A stretch of 38,652 nt of DNA from JACRBK01 sp964427955 (lineage in GTDB: Bacteria > Chloroflexota > Anaerolineae > Aggregatilineales > Aggregatilineaceae), in the NCBI GenBank assembly GCA_964427955.1, contig CAYRWY010000012.1:1-38652 (forward strand). The letters run 5' to 3'. The position numbers and the translations under genes are program-made. The notes under the pieces were generated by a model. That model did no database searches. It saw nothing but the letters and a program-made list of their open reading frames with translations, and was not told the origin of the DNA. Positions 31,982 to 38,652 of this stretch are shown here, in pieces. Each line of letters starts with the position of its first letter. Position 1 is the stretch's first letter.

Positions 31982-32072
31982 ATTCTTCCCTTTTCCATCA
32001 ACAAAAACCGGCCAATTCTACCAGCCGGTTTGGGATATGATCGCGATTCAATTTACTTGTCTATGGAGTTTT
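31978..32072 (-). repeat. Inverted repeat copy B (95 bp)
   Basis: This is the reverse-complement partner of 27070-27163. Read leftward, it begins 14 bases after the OppF-like stop codon, contains the Opp operon terminator and ends at the start codon of the broken HTH gene. In copy A the first bases are the coding end of an ATPase gene, whereas here they are non-coding. This suggests that copy B, or the material beside it, arrived by duplication or rearrangement. Confidence 0.93.
32003..32029 (-). terminator. Rho-independent terminator of the Opp-type operon
   Basis: Read leftward, the stem ACCGGC/GCCGGT (32029-32024 and 32012-32007) is followed by TTTTT (32007-32003). It lies about 60 bases beyond the OppF-like stop and inside repeat copy B; it is nearly the same hairpin as at 27112. 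Confidence 0.82.
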
Positions 32073-32086
32073 TAGGGGGTACGTGA

Positions 32087-33043
32087 CTATTTGCCGGAAT
32101 ATTTATGGCATTTCACGAGTGTATCCTCAATGTGAATATCTGCGGGCACCACGCCTTTACATATTTCCATGACATCGGAGCACCGGCCTGCAAATTTACA
32201 CCCCTGCCGCAAGTACTCTTCATGTTCTAATTCAGCAAGTGTGATCGTGGTGGTCCAGCGTTTTTTAGGATCGGCTTGGGGAATGGATTCCCGCAGAAGC
32301 TTTGAATAGGGATGCCTGGGATTCATCAACACCTGTTCCACCGATCCCATTTCAACGATATTACCCCGGAACATGATGGCGATACGGTCGCTGACGTAAT
32401 AGGCGGTTGCCAGATCATGGGTGATGTAGAGGATGCTAACTCCCAATTCATCCCTGAGCTTTTTGAACAAGTTCACAATCGACATGCGCAGGGAAGCATC
32501 GACCATGGAAACCGGTTCATCAGCGATAATCAGTTTCGGATCAGTGACCAGTGCCCGTGCGATCGAGATGCGCTGGAGCTGCCCGCCGGAAAACTCACTT
32601 GGGTATTTTCTGGCAAATTCCTGGTAGGTCAGGCCCACCAGGCGCAGTTTCTGATCGATCAGATCAATGGCTTCCTGTTTTGAATGGGCCAGCCGGAAGT
32701 TCCGCACGGTTTCGTGAAAATAGGAATCGACTGTTCGTAGTGGGTTGAATGTGCTGAACGGATCTTGAAAGATCGCCTGCATACCTTCGGCAATCCAGGT
32801 TTTTCCCTTACGAGTCTGCGTTTTTCCGTTATGCAGCATTACCCCAGATGCGGTTTCTTCAAACCCGAGAACCAGCTTCGCCGTAGTAGTTTTCCCACAG
32901 CCGCTTTCGCCTGCCAACGTGAAGATTTCGGCTGGTTTGATATAAAAGCTGACATGGTCCACGGCGGTAAGTGTGACCTTGGCGAGCACATTGCCCTGAG
33001 AGTACCGTTTGGTTAGTTCGTTTACCTCAAGCAGCTTATCCAT
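32087..33043 (-). CDS. Opp/Dpp-type ABC transporter ATPase (OppF-like)
   Basis: This 318-residue ATPase has Walker A GESGCGKTTT, signature FSGGQLQR, Walker B LIIADEPVSMVD and H-loop YITHDLA. The C-terminal oligopeptide-type extension has paired cysteines (CKFAGRCSDVMEICKG). The Walker B motif ends SMVD rather than the common SALD. It overlaps the OppD-like gene by eight bases and is the last gene of the leftward importer operon. With OppD it should form the heterodimeric motor of the importer. Confidence 0.93.
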   Translation of the reverse strand: MDKLLEVNELTKRYSQGNVLAKVTLTAVDHVSFYIKPAEIFTLAGESGCGKTTTAKLVLGFEETASGVMLHNGKTQTRKGKTWIAEGMQAIFQDPFSTFNPLRTVDSYFHETVRNFRLAHSKQEAIDLIDQKLRLVGLTYQEFARKYPSEFSGGQLQRISIARALVTDPKLIIADEPVSMVDASLRMSIVNLFKKLRDELGVSILYITHDLATAYYVSDRIAIMFRGNIVEMGSVEQVLMNPRHPYSKLLRESIPQADPKKRWTTTITLAELEHEEYLRQGCKFAGRCSDVMEICKGVVPADIHIEDTLVKCHKYSGK

Positions 33044-34043
33044 GTTGTCCTTCTTCGACTAACCAGCAGGCGACTTTGTGGTTTTCATCCACGGGACAGA
33101 AGTCAGGCATTTGCCGGCGGCAGATGTCTTTGACACGCGGGCAGCGCGGATGGAAAGGGCAGCCGTCAGGCAGGTCGACCAGGGAGGGGGGACTGCCGGG
33201 CACACTGTCGCGTATACTCTTATCGCCGAACTTGGGCAGCGAGTTGATCAAGAACTGGGTATAGGGGTGCAGCGGCTGGTTAAAGATTTGCTCCGTAGTC
33301 GCCTCTTCAATAATCTTCCCAGCATACATGATGCCAATTCGGTCAGCGATGTTGGCGTGCACGCCCATATCGTGCGTAACTAAGATGATCGTATTCTTTA
33401 AATTTTTCTGAATATCCTTCAACATCTGGATCACGCCGCGCTGTACCACCACGTCCAACGCGGTGGTGGGTTCATCGCCAATCATGACGCGCGGATCCAA
33501 GGAAGAGGCCAGGGCGATAGTCACCCGCTGCCGCATTCCACCCGACAACTGGTGGGGGTAAACGTTGAGGACATTTTTGGGGAGGCCCAGCTCCAGGATT
33601 CGCTTGCGAGCCAGATCGAAGATGGCGGCGCGGCTTTGCCCCTTGACGTGGCTGCCAATAAAGTCCGCGAAGGCCCCTTTTACCTTGAGCACCGGATTGA
33701 ACACGCTCATCGAGCCTTGCGGAATGAAAGAGATGTACTCCATGCGCAGCTTTCGCTTTTCCGCCGTACCTAGTCGGGTGACGTCCACTTCTTCACCGTT
33801 GATACGGTAAAAGAGCTTGCCGTCGATCAGGCGTAGGGGGGGCACGACTTCGTTGAAGAGCGTCTTCAACAGGGTGGTCTTGCCGCAGCCGCTTTCACCC
33901 GCGATGCCGTAGATTTCGTTTTCGTAAATTTTCAAATTCACGTCGTTAACGGCTTTGGCAATCTTCTGAGTGCCTTGCATCTCCAGGACATAAAAAGCTT
34001 TGAGATGTTCAGTTCGTAGGATGGTTTGTTTCTGTTCTAGCAT
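33036..34043 (-). CDS. Opp/Dpp-type ABC transporter ATPase (OppD-like)
   Basis: This 335-residue ATPase has Walker A GESGCGKTT, signature LSGGMRQR, Walker B VMIGDEPTTALD and H-loop LVTHDMG. The C-terminal extension HPRCPRVKDICRRQMPDF has the cysteine pattern that can hold an iron-sulfur cluster in some Dpp/Opp ATPases. ATG 34043 starts 12 bases after the OppC-like stop. The paralogue encoded at 32087 completes the pair. Substrate range is set by the binding protein and permeases, not by this subunit. Confidence 0.93.
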   Translation of the reverse strand: MLEQKQTILRTEHLKAFYVLEMQGTQKIAKAVNDVNLKIYENEIYGIAGESGCGKTTLLKTLFNEVVPPLRLIDGKLFYRINGEEVDVTRLGTAEKRKLRMEYISFIPQGSMSVFNPVLKVKGAFADFIGSHVKGQSRAAIFDLARKRILELGLPKNVLNVYPHQLSGGMRQRVTIALASSLDPRVMIGDEPTTALDVVVQRGVIQMLKDIQKNLKNTIILVTHDMGVHANIADRIGIMYAGKIIEEATTEQIFNQPLHPYTQFLINSLPKFGDKSIRDSVPGSPPSLVDLPDGCPFHPRCPRVKDICRRQMPDFCPVDENHKVACWLVEEGQHG

Positions 34044-34055
34044 GGCGGCTTTTTC

Positions 34056-34907
34056 CTACGCTCCAACCCGCTGAATGCGTGTGCGGGGATCAAGGTATTC
34101 ACTGATGCTGACTGAGAGCCAGTAGAGCGCAATAAACATGAGAAGCGATAAGATCACGGGCGTCAAGATCCACCACCAACGTTCCAGTAGAATAGCGTGC
34201 GAGAAGTACGCCCAATTGAGCATCGTGCCCAGGGTGGGTATGGTGAGATCGACCAATCCCAGGAGGGCGAGCGTGATCTCCAACCCAATCGCCCACGACA
34301 TGTTGTTGATCAACGTTGAGAAGATCAACGGCATGGCAAAGGGTGTGTACTCTTTTAGCACCAGTTTGACCGTCCCCGTACCCGAAAGCATGGCCGTCTT
34401 GGTAAAGTCTCGCTCACGCAAACTTAAGACCATCGAACGGATCAGGCGCGCGTCCCACGCCCAGCCGAAGGCGGCCAGCATCAATCCCAGAACCACCAGA
34501 TTCATATGTTCCCGCACCATCATCGTTATCATTACGAAGATCAGGAAGAGCGGGATGACCAGCAGACTATCACCCAAAAACATCAGTATCCGATCAATGG
34601 CGCCCCCCTTATAGCCAGCCACCATGCCCACCAGGATGGCAATCGCCCTTGAGACTAAGGCAGAGAGGAGGGACATAATCAAGGAATTGCGCACGGCGAA
34701 CGTGGCCTGCCAGAAGACGTCCTGCCCGTTCGAATCGGTGCCCAGGATGTGATCCGTTGACGGCTTCAAATCTCGCGGAACGACGTGCCATAACGTCGGG
34801 TCATACGGCGAGAAAAGGGACAGGATAGCCATGATCACGATGATCACCAGTACGATGAAGGCGAAGCTGAAACGATAATCCTTGAACAGATCTCTGAGAG
34901 TCTTCAC
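34056..34907 (-). CDS. Opp/Dpp-type ABC transporter permease (OppC-like)
   Basis: This 283-residue permease starts with GTG at 34907, with AGGAAG 8 bases upstream. A first span (about 12-32) is followed by the OppC-specific extracytoplasmic segment ending HILGTDSNGQDVFWQATFAVRNSL. Four or five further spans follow, with the coupling region RLIRSMVLSLRERDFTKTA. It pairs with the OppB-like permease encoded 12 bases upstream and is complete in length. Confidence 0.92.
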   Translation of the reverse strand: MKTLRDLFKDYRFSFAFIVLVIIVIMAILSLFSPYDPTLWHVVPRDLKPSTDHILGTDSNGQDVFWQATFAVRNSLIMSLLSALVSRAIAILVGMVAGYKGGAIDRILMFLGDSLLVIPLFLIFVMITMMVREHMNLVVLGLMLAAFGWAWDARLIRSMVLSLRERDFTKTAMLSGTGTVKLVLKEYTPFAMPLIFSTLINNMSWAIGLEITLALLGLVDLTIPTLGTMLNWAYFSHAILLERWWWILTPVILSLLMFIALYWLSVSISEYLDPRTRIQRVGA

Positions 34908-34919
34908 GGAACAGCTTCC

Positions 34920-35927
34920 TTATGTGTATCTTACCCGTGGGTCAAGCAAGGGATAGGTCAGATCGACGATCAGCATCGCCGTTGTGATACCAATGATAGA
35001 AAAAACAGTGATCCCCATGATCAGGTTGTAATCCCCATTAACGATGGCTCGATAAAGCAACCCTCCCACGCCAGGGTAACTGAAAACGATCTCTGTAATC
35101 AGTGCCCCGCTGAAGAGCTGCCCAAACGAAAGGGCCAGGCCAGTGATCTGCGGCAGTAGGGCGTTGCGAATGACGTATTTGGTTACGATACGGGTATCGG
35201 TAACGCCGCCCAACTTGGCATACTGGACGAAATCTTCTGCATTGACGTTCTGTACCAGCAGCTTCATGATTTGAAAGTTGACGGCTATCCCCAAGAGGCT
35301 TAGCGAGAGGCCAGGCAAGAACGAATGCCAGAGGACATCTTTGATATAAGCCCACGTGAACTCAGGTAAAGCTCCTAATGACGCCCCACCTGTAATCGGG
35401 AACCAGCGCCAGACGTAGGCAAAAAGGAGGAGCAATATAAAGGCGAAGATATAATACGGCATGGGGCGGATCACCATAGCGACGGCATCCAGCGCGCGCG
35501 ACCAATTTCTGCGCGTGTAATAACCCGCCAGTCCGCCAATGATATTTCCTAATATCCACGAGATGGCGGTCGTGGTTATCAAAAGTCCCAAGGTCCACGG
35601 CAAAGCAGTGGAGATAAGGTCGGTAACAGGCGCCGGAAATTGGAAGAACGAAACGCCGAGATCGCCGTGGAACAGCTTGATCCAAAAGGTCCGGTACTGA
35701 TCGAGCCAGGAGCCTTGCAACCCATACATCACTGTCAGATCATGGATGATGCCATCCATCGATCCCGGCTCCAGGGTCGAACCCCGCGCCCGCATCTGGT
35801 CAATCATTCGCATGACCGGGTCATTCGGGGTGAGTCGGGGGATGAAGAAAACAACGGTGATGCCCACCCAAATGACTAAAAAGTATTGAATGAGACGGGG
35901 GATAAGATATCGTTTTACAAATGTCAC
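34920..35927 (-). CDS. Opp/Dpp-type ABC transporter permease (OppB-like)
   Basis: This 335-residue permease starts with GTG at 35927, with GAGGG 7 bases upstream. It opens with the OppB span YLIPRLIQYFLVIWVGITVV and the FFIPRLTPNDPV segment, then a long extracytoplasmic loop (about 40-110) and five more spans. The coupling region near EDFVQYAKLGGVTDTRIV contains the AKLGG form of the EAA-like motif. It is the first permease gene after the binding-protein gene, from which it is separated by 158 bp carrying a strong hairpin. Confidence 0.92.
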   Translation of the reverse strand: MTFVKRYLIPRLIQYFLVIWVGITVVFFIPRLTPNDPVMRMIDQMRARGSTLEPGSMDGIIHDLTVMYGLQGSWLDQYRTFWIKLFHGDLGVSFFQFPAPVTDLISTALPWTLGLLITTTAISWILGNIIGGLAGYYTRRNWSRALDAVAMVIRPMPYYIFAFILLLLFAYVWRWFPITGGASLGALPEFTWAYIKDVLWHSFLPGLSLSLLGIAVNFQIMKLLVQNVNAEDFVQYAKLGGVTDTRIVTKYVIRNALLPQITGLALSFGQLFSGALITEIVFSYPGVGGLLYRAIVNGDYNLIMGITVFSIIGITTAMLIVDLTYPLLDPRVRYT

Positions 35928-36030
35928 GGTTCTGCCCTCATGCGTCTATACCCCTAGAAACCACTAAGTGACTATCTGTAAGATTAGGCGCGGCGCTACT
36001 ACGCATAGGTTGTGAGTGAGAAAACACGCG

Positions 36031-36060
36031 CCCCCTGGGCAGGGAAACCTGCCCAGGGGG
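36031..36060 (-). terminator. Very stable stem-loop between OppA- and OppB-like genes
   Basis: A 13-bp uninterrupted GC-rich stem (36031-36043 with 36048-36060) closes on a four-base loop. Read leftward, a T-rich GTGTTTTCT follows about 5 bases later. It lies 26 bases after the binding-protein stop. As in the fructan operon at 4090, it probably protects the binding-protein mRNA or limits read-through into the permeases. Confidence 0.75.
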
Positions 36061-36085
36061 AATACGAAGTAGACGCCGAAAGACC

Positions 36086-38026
36086 TTACGCCTTAGCGGA
36101 TTTCAGGAATGGCGTCGTGTACTTGAAGTTGGGCCAGTGGGTATATGGCTCATTATACGGGTTGTCGCTGCCGGGCCAATTGGTCCAGTAGGTCTCGTCC
36201 CAGCCGACAAAGCCGATATAGCCGTAGGTGGGGAGGCCGGGCATGTTCTTGACGGCTTCCTTGAGACCTTCGATGCCGATGGCGATGACGGCTTCCGTAT
36301 TGAAGGGGTCCGTCTCACGCAGCCGCTTGATGATGTCGTCCATCTCCGGAGTGGACCAGCGGCAGGAGTGCCCCTGGGTACGTTCACCAACAGGCCGGAT
36401 GTAGGCCGAGTTCCAGCGGTCGAGCACGCGATACAGGTCGGGTCCCGCACCCCAGGGTTCCTGAGCAGGCCAGTCGCCGCTCACGTCAAAGTCGCCGACG
36501 GCGATCAGATCAGCACGGGCTTCCGAGGGGAATATTTCGGCATCGATGCCGAACTTTTTCCACTGCTGTACGGCAGCGGCGGCATTGCGCGCGCCCATGC
36601 CGGACAGTGTGGTTTCGCACAGGAAAGAGATCTTCCACGTGCTGCCATCGGGGAGCAGCCACTTGTCGTCCTTCTTCGAGAAGCCGTTCTTTACCAGCAG
36701 CTTCTCGGCGATGTCGGGAGCAAACTTGTACCAGCCCAGTCCGAACGCCTTTTCAAGGAACGCCTGATCGTCAGGGAAGCTATAACCACGGCTCTTGGCA
36801 TAGTCTGCGACGCGCTGCGACGCGGTGGGATCATACACGGCAAACGTCTCGCCGTTGCCCACGTCGATGGTGAGTTCCTTCAGCCAGTCCTGTAGCGGCG
36901 CGATGTAATCCGCCGGGTATGGGCCAAGGTGCGGCACGTGCACCGGGCTTAACGTACCCGAAGAATCGACGGCGATGCTCGTGTACTCGACGATATCGAT
37001 CGCCAGGGTAAGTGCCCAGCGAACGTCGAGGTTATCGAATGGCACTTTGGCCGTGTTGAAGTTTATGCCGGTGATGCAGGGGTCGTTATTGACCACGAAG
37101 GGGAAGGTCGGCTGGTAGGCGCGGCTGGTCTTGGACTGCGCCAACAACGCCTTGAGGCCATCGGCTGAGAGTTCCGACACATCCAGTTCATGCGTCAGTT
37201 GGGCCAGGATTTGCGCGCCTTCATCGGCGAAGAACTGATAGATGATGTACTTGGGTACCGGCTCGCCATACATGATCCCGGTCGGGCTTTTGTCCCAATC
37301 TTCGCGTTTTTCCCAGGCCGTCCAGCTCCCTTGCGGATCAAAGCTGTGCAGCTTGTAGGGACCGCAGCCCACATACGGATTGAAGGTGAACTGAACCGGA
37401 TCTTCTTGCTGTTCGAAGATGTGCTTGGGGAAGATCCGGACGCAGCCCCAGCGGTCGAGGAAGGTGGTGTGGAACCGCGAGTTGGCCGCCTTCAGATCGA
37501 ATTTGACAGTGTAATCATCGAGTGCGGTCACGGATTCAACGTTCTCCACAAAGAAGTTGTGGGTGTTGAATTGCTCATATTTCATTTCGGTCTCGACCGT
37601 ATAGACCAGGTCGGCAGCGGTGAAGGGTACGCCATCCGACCAGGCGACGCCCTGGCGCAGCGTGACCGTGAGGCTCATGAAATCCGGGCTATACGTCGGG
37701 TCGCCAGCGGCGACACCATTGATGATGTTGCCCGTGGCAAAGTCGACCGACCAGAGCGGCTCGTCAGCCAGGTTCTGCATACCGCGGTCTTGACTCTTCC
37801 AGCCAACCCATTGGTTGAAGTTATCGGGGGTACCGACACGCCCGGTGAGGATTCTGGCAATCAGAGTCTCCTCACGAGGGAAAGTACCTGATTGAGCGGC
37901 GAACGCCTTGTCGGATTCGAGAAGTCCTTCGGGGATGGGCACTAGACCCGATTCGGTAAGTACGAAGCTGCCTGCACCGGCAACTAACAGCTTTATGAAA
38001 TCGCGGCGATTAATTCCCTGAGACAT
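36086..38026 (-). CDS. ABC transporter substrate-binding protein, family 5 (OppA-like), Tat-exported
   Basis: This 646-residue protein has a twin-arginine signal (MSQGINRRDFIKLLVAGAGS; Arg7-Arg8) and no lipobox cysteine. The mature part has the family-5 features SLTVTLRQGVAWSDGVPFTAADLVYTV, VGCGPYKLHSF and VRWALTLAIDI. ATG 38026 is set by GGAGGG 5 bases upstream; a TTG four codons earlier is weaker. Family-5 proteins bind peptides, nickel or, in many thermophilic and Chloroflexi-type bacteria, oligosaccharides. Here a LacI-family gene upstream and a GH67 gene downstream point to oligosaccharides such as aldouronic acids. This assignment is inferred. Confidence 0.9.
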   Translation of the reverse strand: MSQGINRRDFIKLLVAGAGSFVLTESGLVPIPEGLLESDKAFAAQSGTFPREETLIARILTGRVGTPDNFNQWVGWKSQDRGMQNLADEPLWSVDFATGNIINGVAAGDPTYSPDFMSLTVTLRQGVAWSDGVPFTAADLVYTVETEMKYEQFNTHNFFVENVESVTALDDYTVKFDLKAANSRFHTTFLDRWGCVRIFPKHIFEQQEDPVQFTFNPYVGCGPYKLHSFDPQGSWTAWEKREDWDKSPTGIMYGEPVPKYIIYQFFADEGAQILAQLTHELDVSELSADGLKALLAQSKTSRAYQPTFPFVVNNDPCITGINFNTAKVPFDNLDVRWALTLAIDIVEYTSIAVDSSGTLSPVHVPHLGPYPADYIAPLQDWLKELTIDVGNGETFAVYDPTASQRVADYAKSRGYSFPDDQAFLEKAFGLGWYKFAPDIAEKLLVKNGFSKKDDKWLLPDGSTWKISFLCETTLSGMGARNAAAAVQQWKKFGIDAEIFPSEARADLIAVGDFDVSGDWPAQEPWGAGPDLYRVLDRWNSAYIRPVGERTQGHSCRWSTPEMDDIIKRLRETDPFNTEAVIAIGIEGLKEAVKNMPGLPTYGYIGFVGWDETYWTNWPGSDNPYNEPYTHWPNFKYTTPFLKSAKA

Positions 38027-38135
38027 TTTTCCCTCCAAAACTTTCTAGACGATAGTGAAAGGATCTGTTCGGGTGAAAAGGATGTTATTTATCCGCGATA
38101 GGCTGCCTCCTGTTCTTTTTAACGTTTCTCTAAGC

Positions 38136-38652
38136 TTATCTCTCTAGGTTTATAGGCCCGCATGAATCACGAATGATGAGTTGTGTCTCCAGCGCAACAC
38201 GTTGGAACGGACGGTGCTGATCCTCGATCTGCTCAAAAAGCATCTTGACAGCAAGGCGCCCCATTTGTTCGAGCGGCTGGCGAACTGTTGTTAGTTTGGG
38301 ATAGACGAAGGACGCCTGAGGAACATCATCAAATCCAATGATGGAGATGTCATCAGGAATACGGAAGCCACATTCACGCACAGCATCCATCGCGCCAAAA
38401 GCTGACAGATCATTGGAGGCAAAAATGGCCGTTGGCGGAGGTTCTACCTTTTGCAGCAGAGTTTTAGTGATCTCGTAAGCAGTTTGCTGCTGGTAATCGC
38501 CTTCGATGACATATTTGTCCTTGACGGGAATATCGCAGTCGATCAGCTCGGCTTTGTAGCCCCGAAGTCGGTCTACGGCGCTTCGAACGGCGAGCGCGCC
38601 CGTAATAAAAGCGATACGGGTATGGCCCAATTGGTTCAGATAATGTATGGCC
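38136..38652 (-). CDS. LacI-family regulator, C-terminal part (cut by window edge)
   Basis: The visible 171 codons form the second half of a LacI/PurR-type effector domain. They begin AIHYLNQLGHTRIAFITGA and include TAIFASNDLSAFGAMDAV, ISIIGFDDVPQASFVYP, the block from LTTVRQP to EQMGRLAVKML, and TQLIIRDSC near the end. The DNA-binding head lies outside the window. The stop is 110 bp before the binding-protein gene and on the same strand, with no clear terminator between, so it probably controls the Opp-type importer operon. It differs from the LacI regulator encoded at 1661 and should answer to another sugar. Confidence 0.9.
   Translation of the reverse strand, partial: AIHYLNQLGHTRIAFITGALAVRSAVDRLRGYKAELIDCDIPVKDKYVIEGDYQQQTAYEITKTLLQKVEPPPTAIFASNDLSAFGAMDAVRECGFRIPDDISIIGFDDVPQASFVYPKLTTVRQPLEQMGRLAVKMLFEQIEDQHRPFQRVALETQLIIRDSCGPINLER

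Noticed and set aside
1..38652. CRISPR array, tRNA or rRNA genes, phage or conjugation modules
   Set aside because: No short regularly spaced repeats, cloverleaf-like segments or relevant gene families were seen on either strand.

Overview
The window (38,652 bases, GC-rich by eye) looks like a chromosomal region of a carbohydrate-fermenting member of the Chloroflexota (Anaerolineae-like). This is inference from gene content: LacI regulators, split sugar ABC importers, glycoside hydrolases, Tat-exported binding proteins, and FtsX-type ABC operons under NarL-type two-component control. No rRNA, tRNA or CRISPR array was seen.

Layout. (1) 1-1.5 kb: an iron-dependent, YqhD-like alcohol dehydrogenase closed by a strong terminator, with a possible leftward gene cut by the left edge. 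(2) 1.56-7.6 kb: a LacI regulator with two operator-like palindromes 33 bp apart at its own promoter, then a sugar-binding protein, a MalF/MalG-like permease pair and a GH32 fructosidase. This is a sucrose/fructan uptake and hydrolysis operon that lacks its own ATPase. (3) 7.8-9.9 kb: a diacylglycerol-kinase-family lipid kinase and, convergently, a ferrochelatase. (4) 10.1-20.2 kb: six tightly spaced co-directional genes: a LytS-type sensor kinase, a LytTR response regulator, a membrane-anchored jelly-roll protein, a GH51 arabinofuranosidase, a 12-Asp-box beta-propeller and a five-motif multiheme cytochrome c. The same ~155-residue jelly-roll module occurs in three consecutive genes. This is the most unusual operon in the window.

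(5) 20.3-27.1 kb: a leftward NarL-type kinase / response regulator / MarR operon, divergent from an ATPase / large double-FtsX permease / ATPase operon, with a 9+9 bp inverted repeat between them. (6) 27.07-32.07 kb: about 5 kb bounded by two ~94-bp inverted copies (about 90% identical by eye) of a terminator-bearing sequence. Inside are a GH67 alpha-glucuronidase, an IS3-type transposase fragment, a DUF711/ACT gene pair and a broken small HTH gene, so this is a rearranged segment. (7) 32.1-38.65 kb: a complete leftward Opp-type importer (substrate-binding protein, two permeases, two ATPases) preceded by a partial LacI regulator. With GH67 nearby, it is more likely an oligosaccharide (aldouronate/xylo-oligosaccharide) importer than a peptide importer.

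Overall, the window is dedicated to sensing, cutting and importing plant polysaccharide fragments (fructans, arabinan or arabinoxylan, glucuronoxylan). Start sites were chosen from visible ribosome-binding sites and family alignment. All functional statements come from motifs read by eye; no database search was run.
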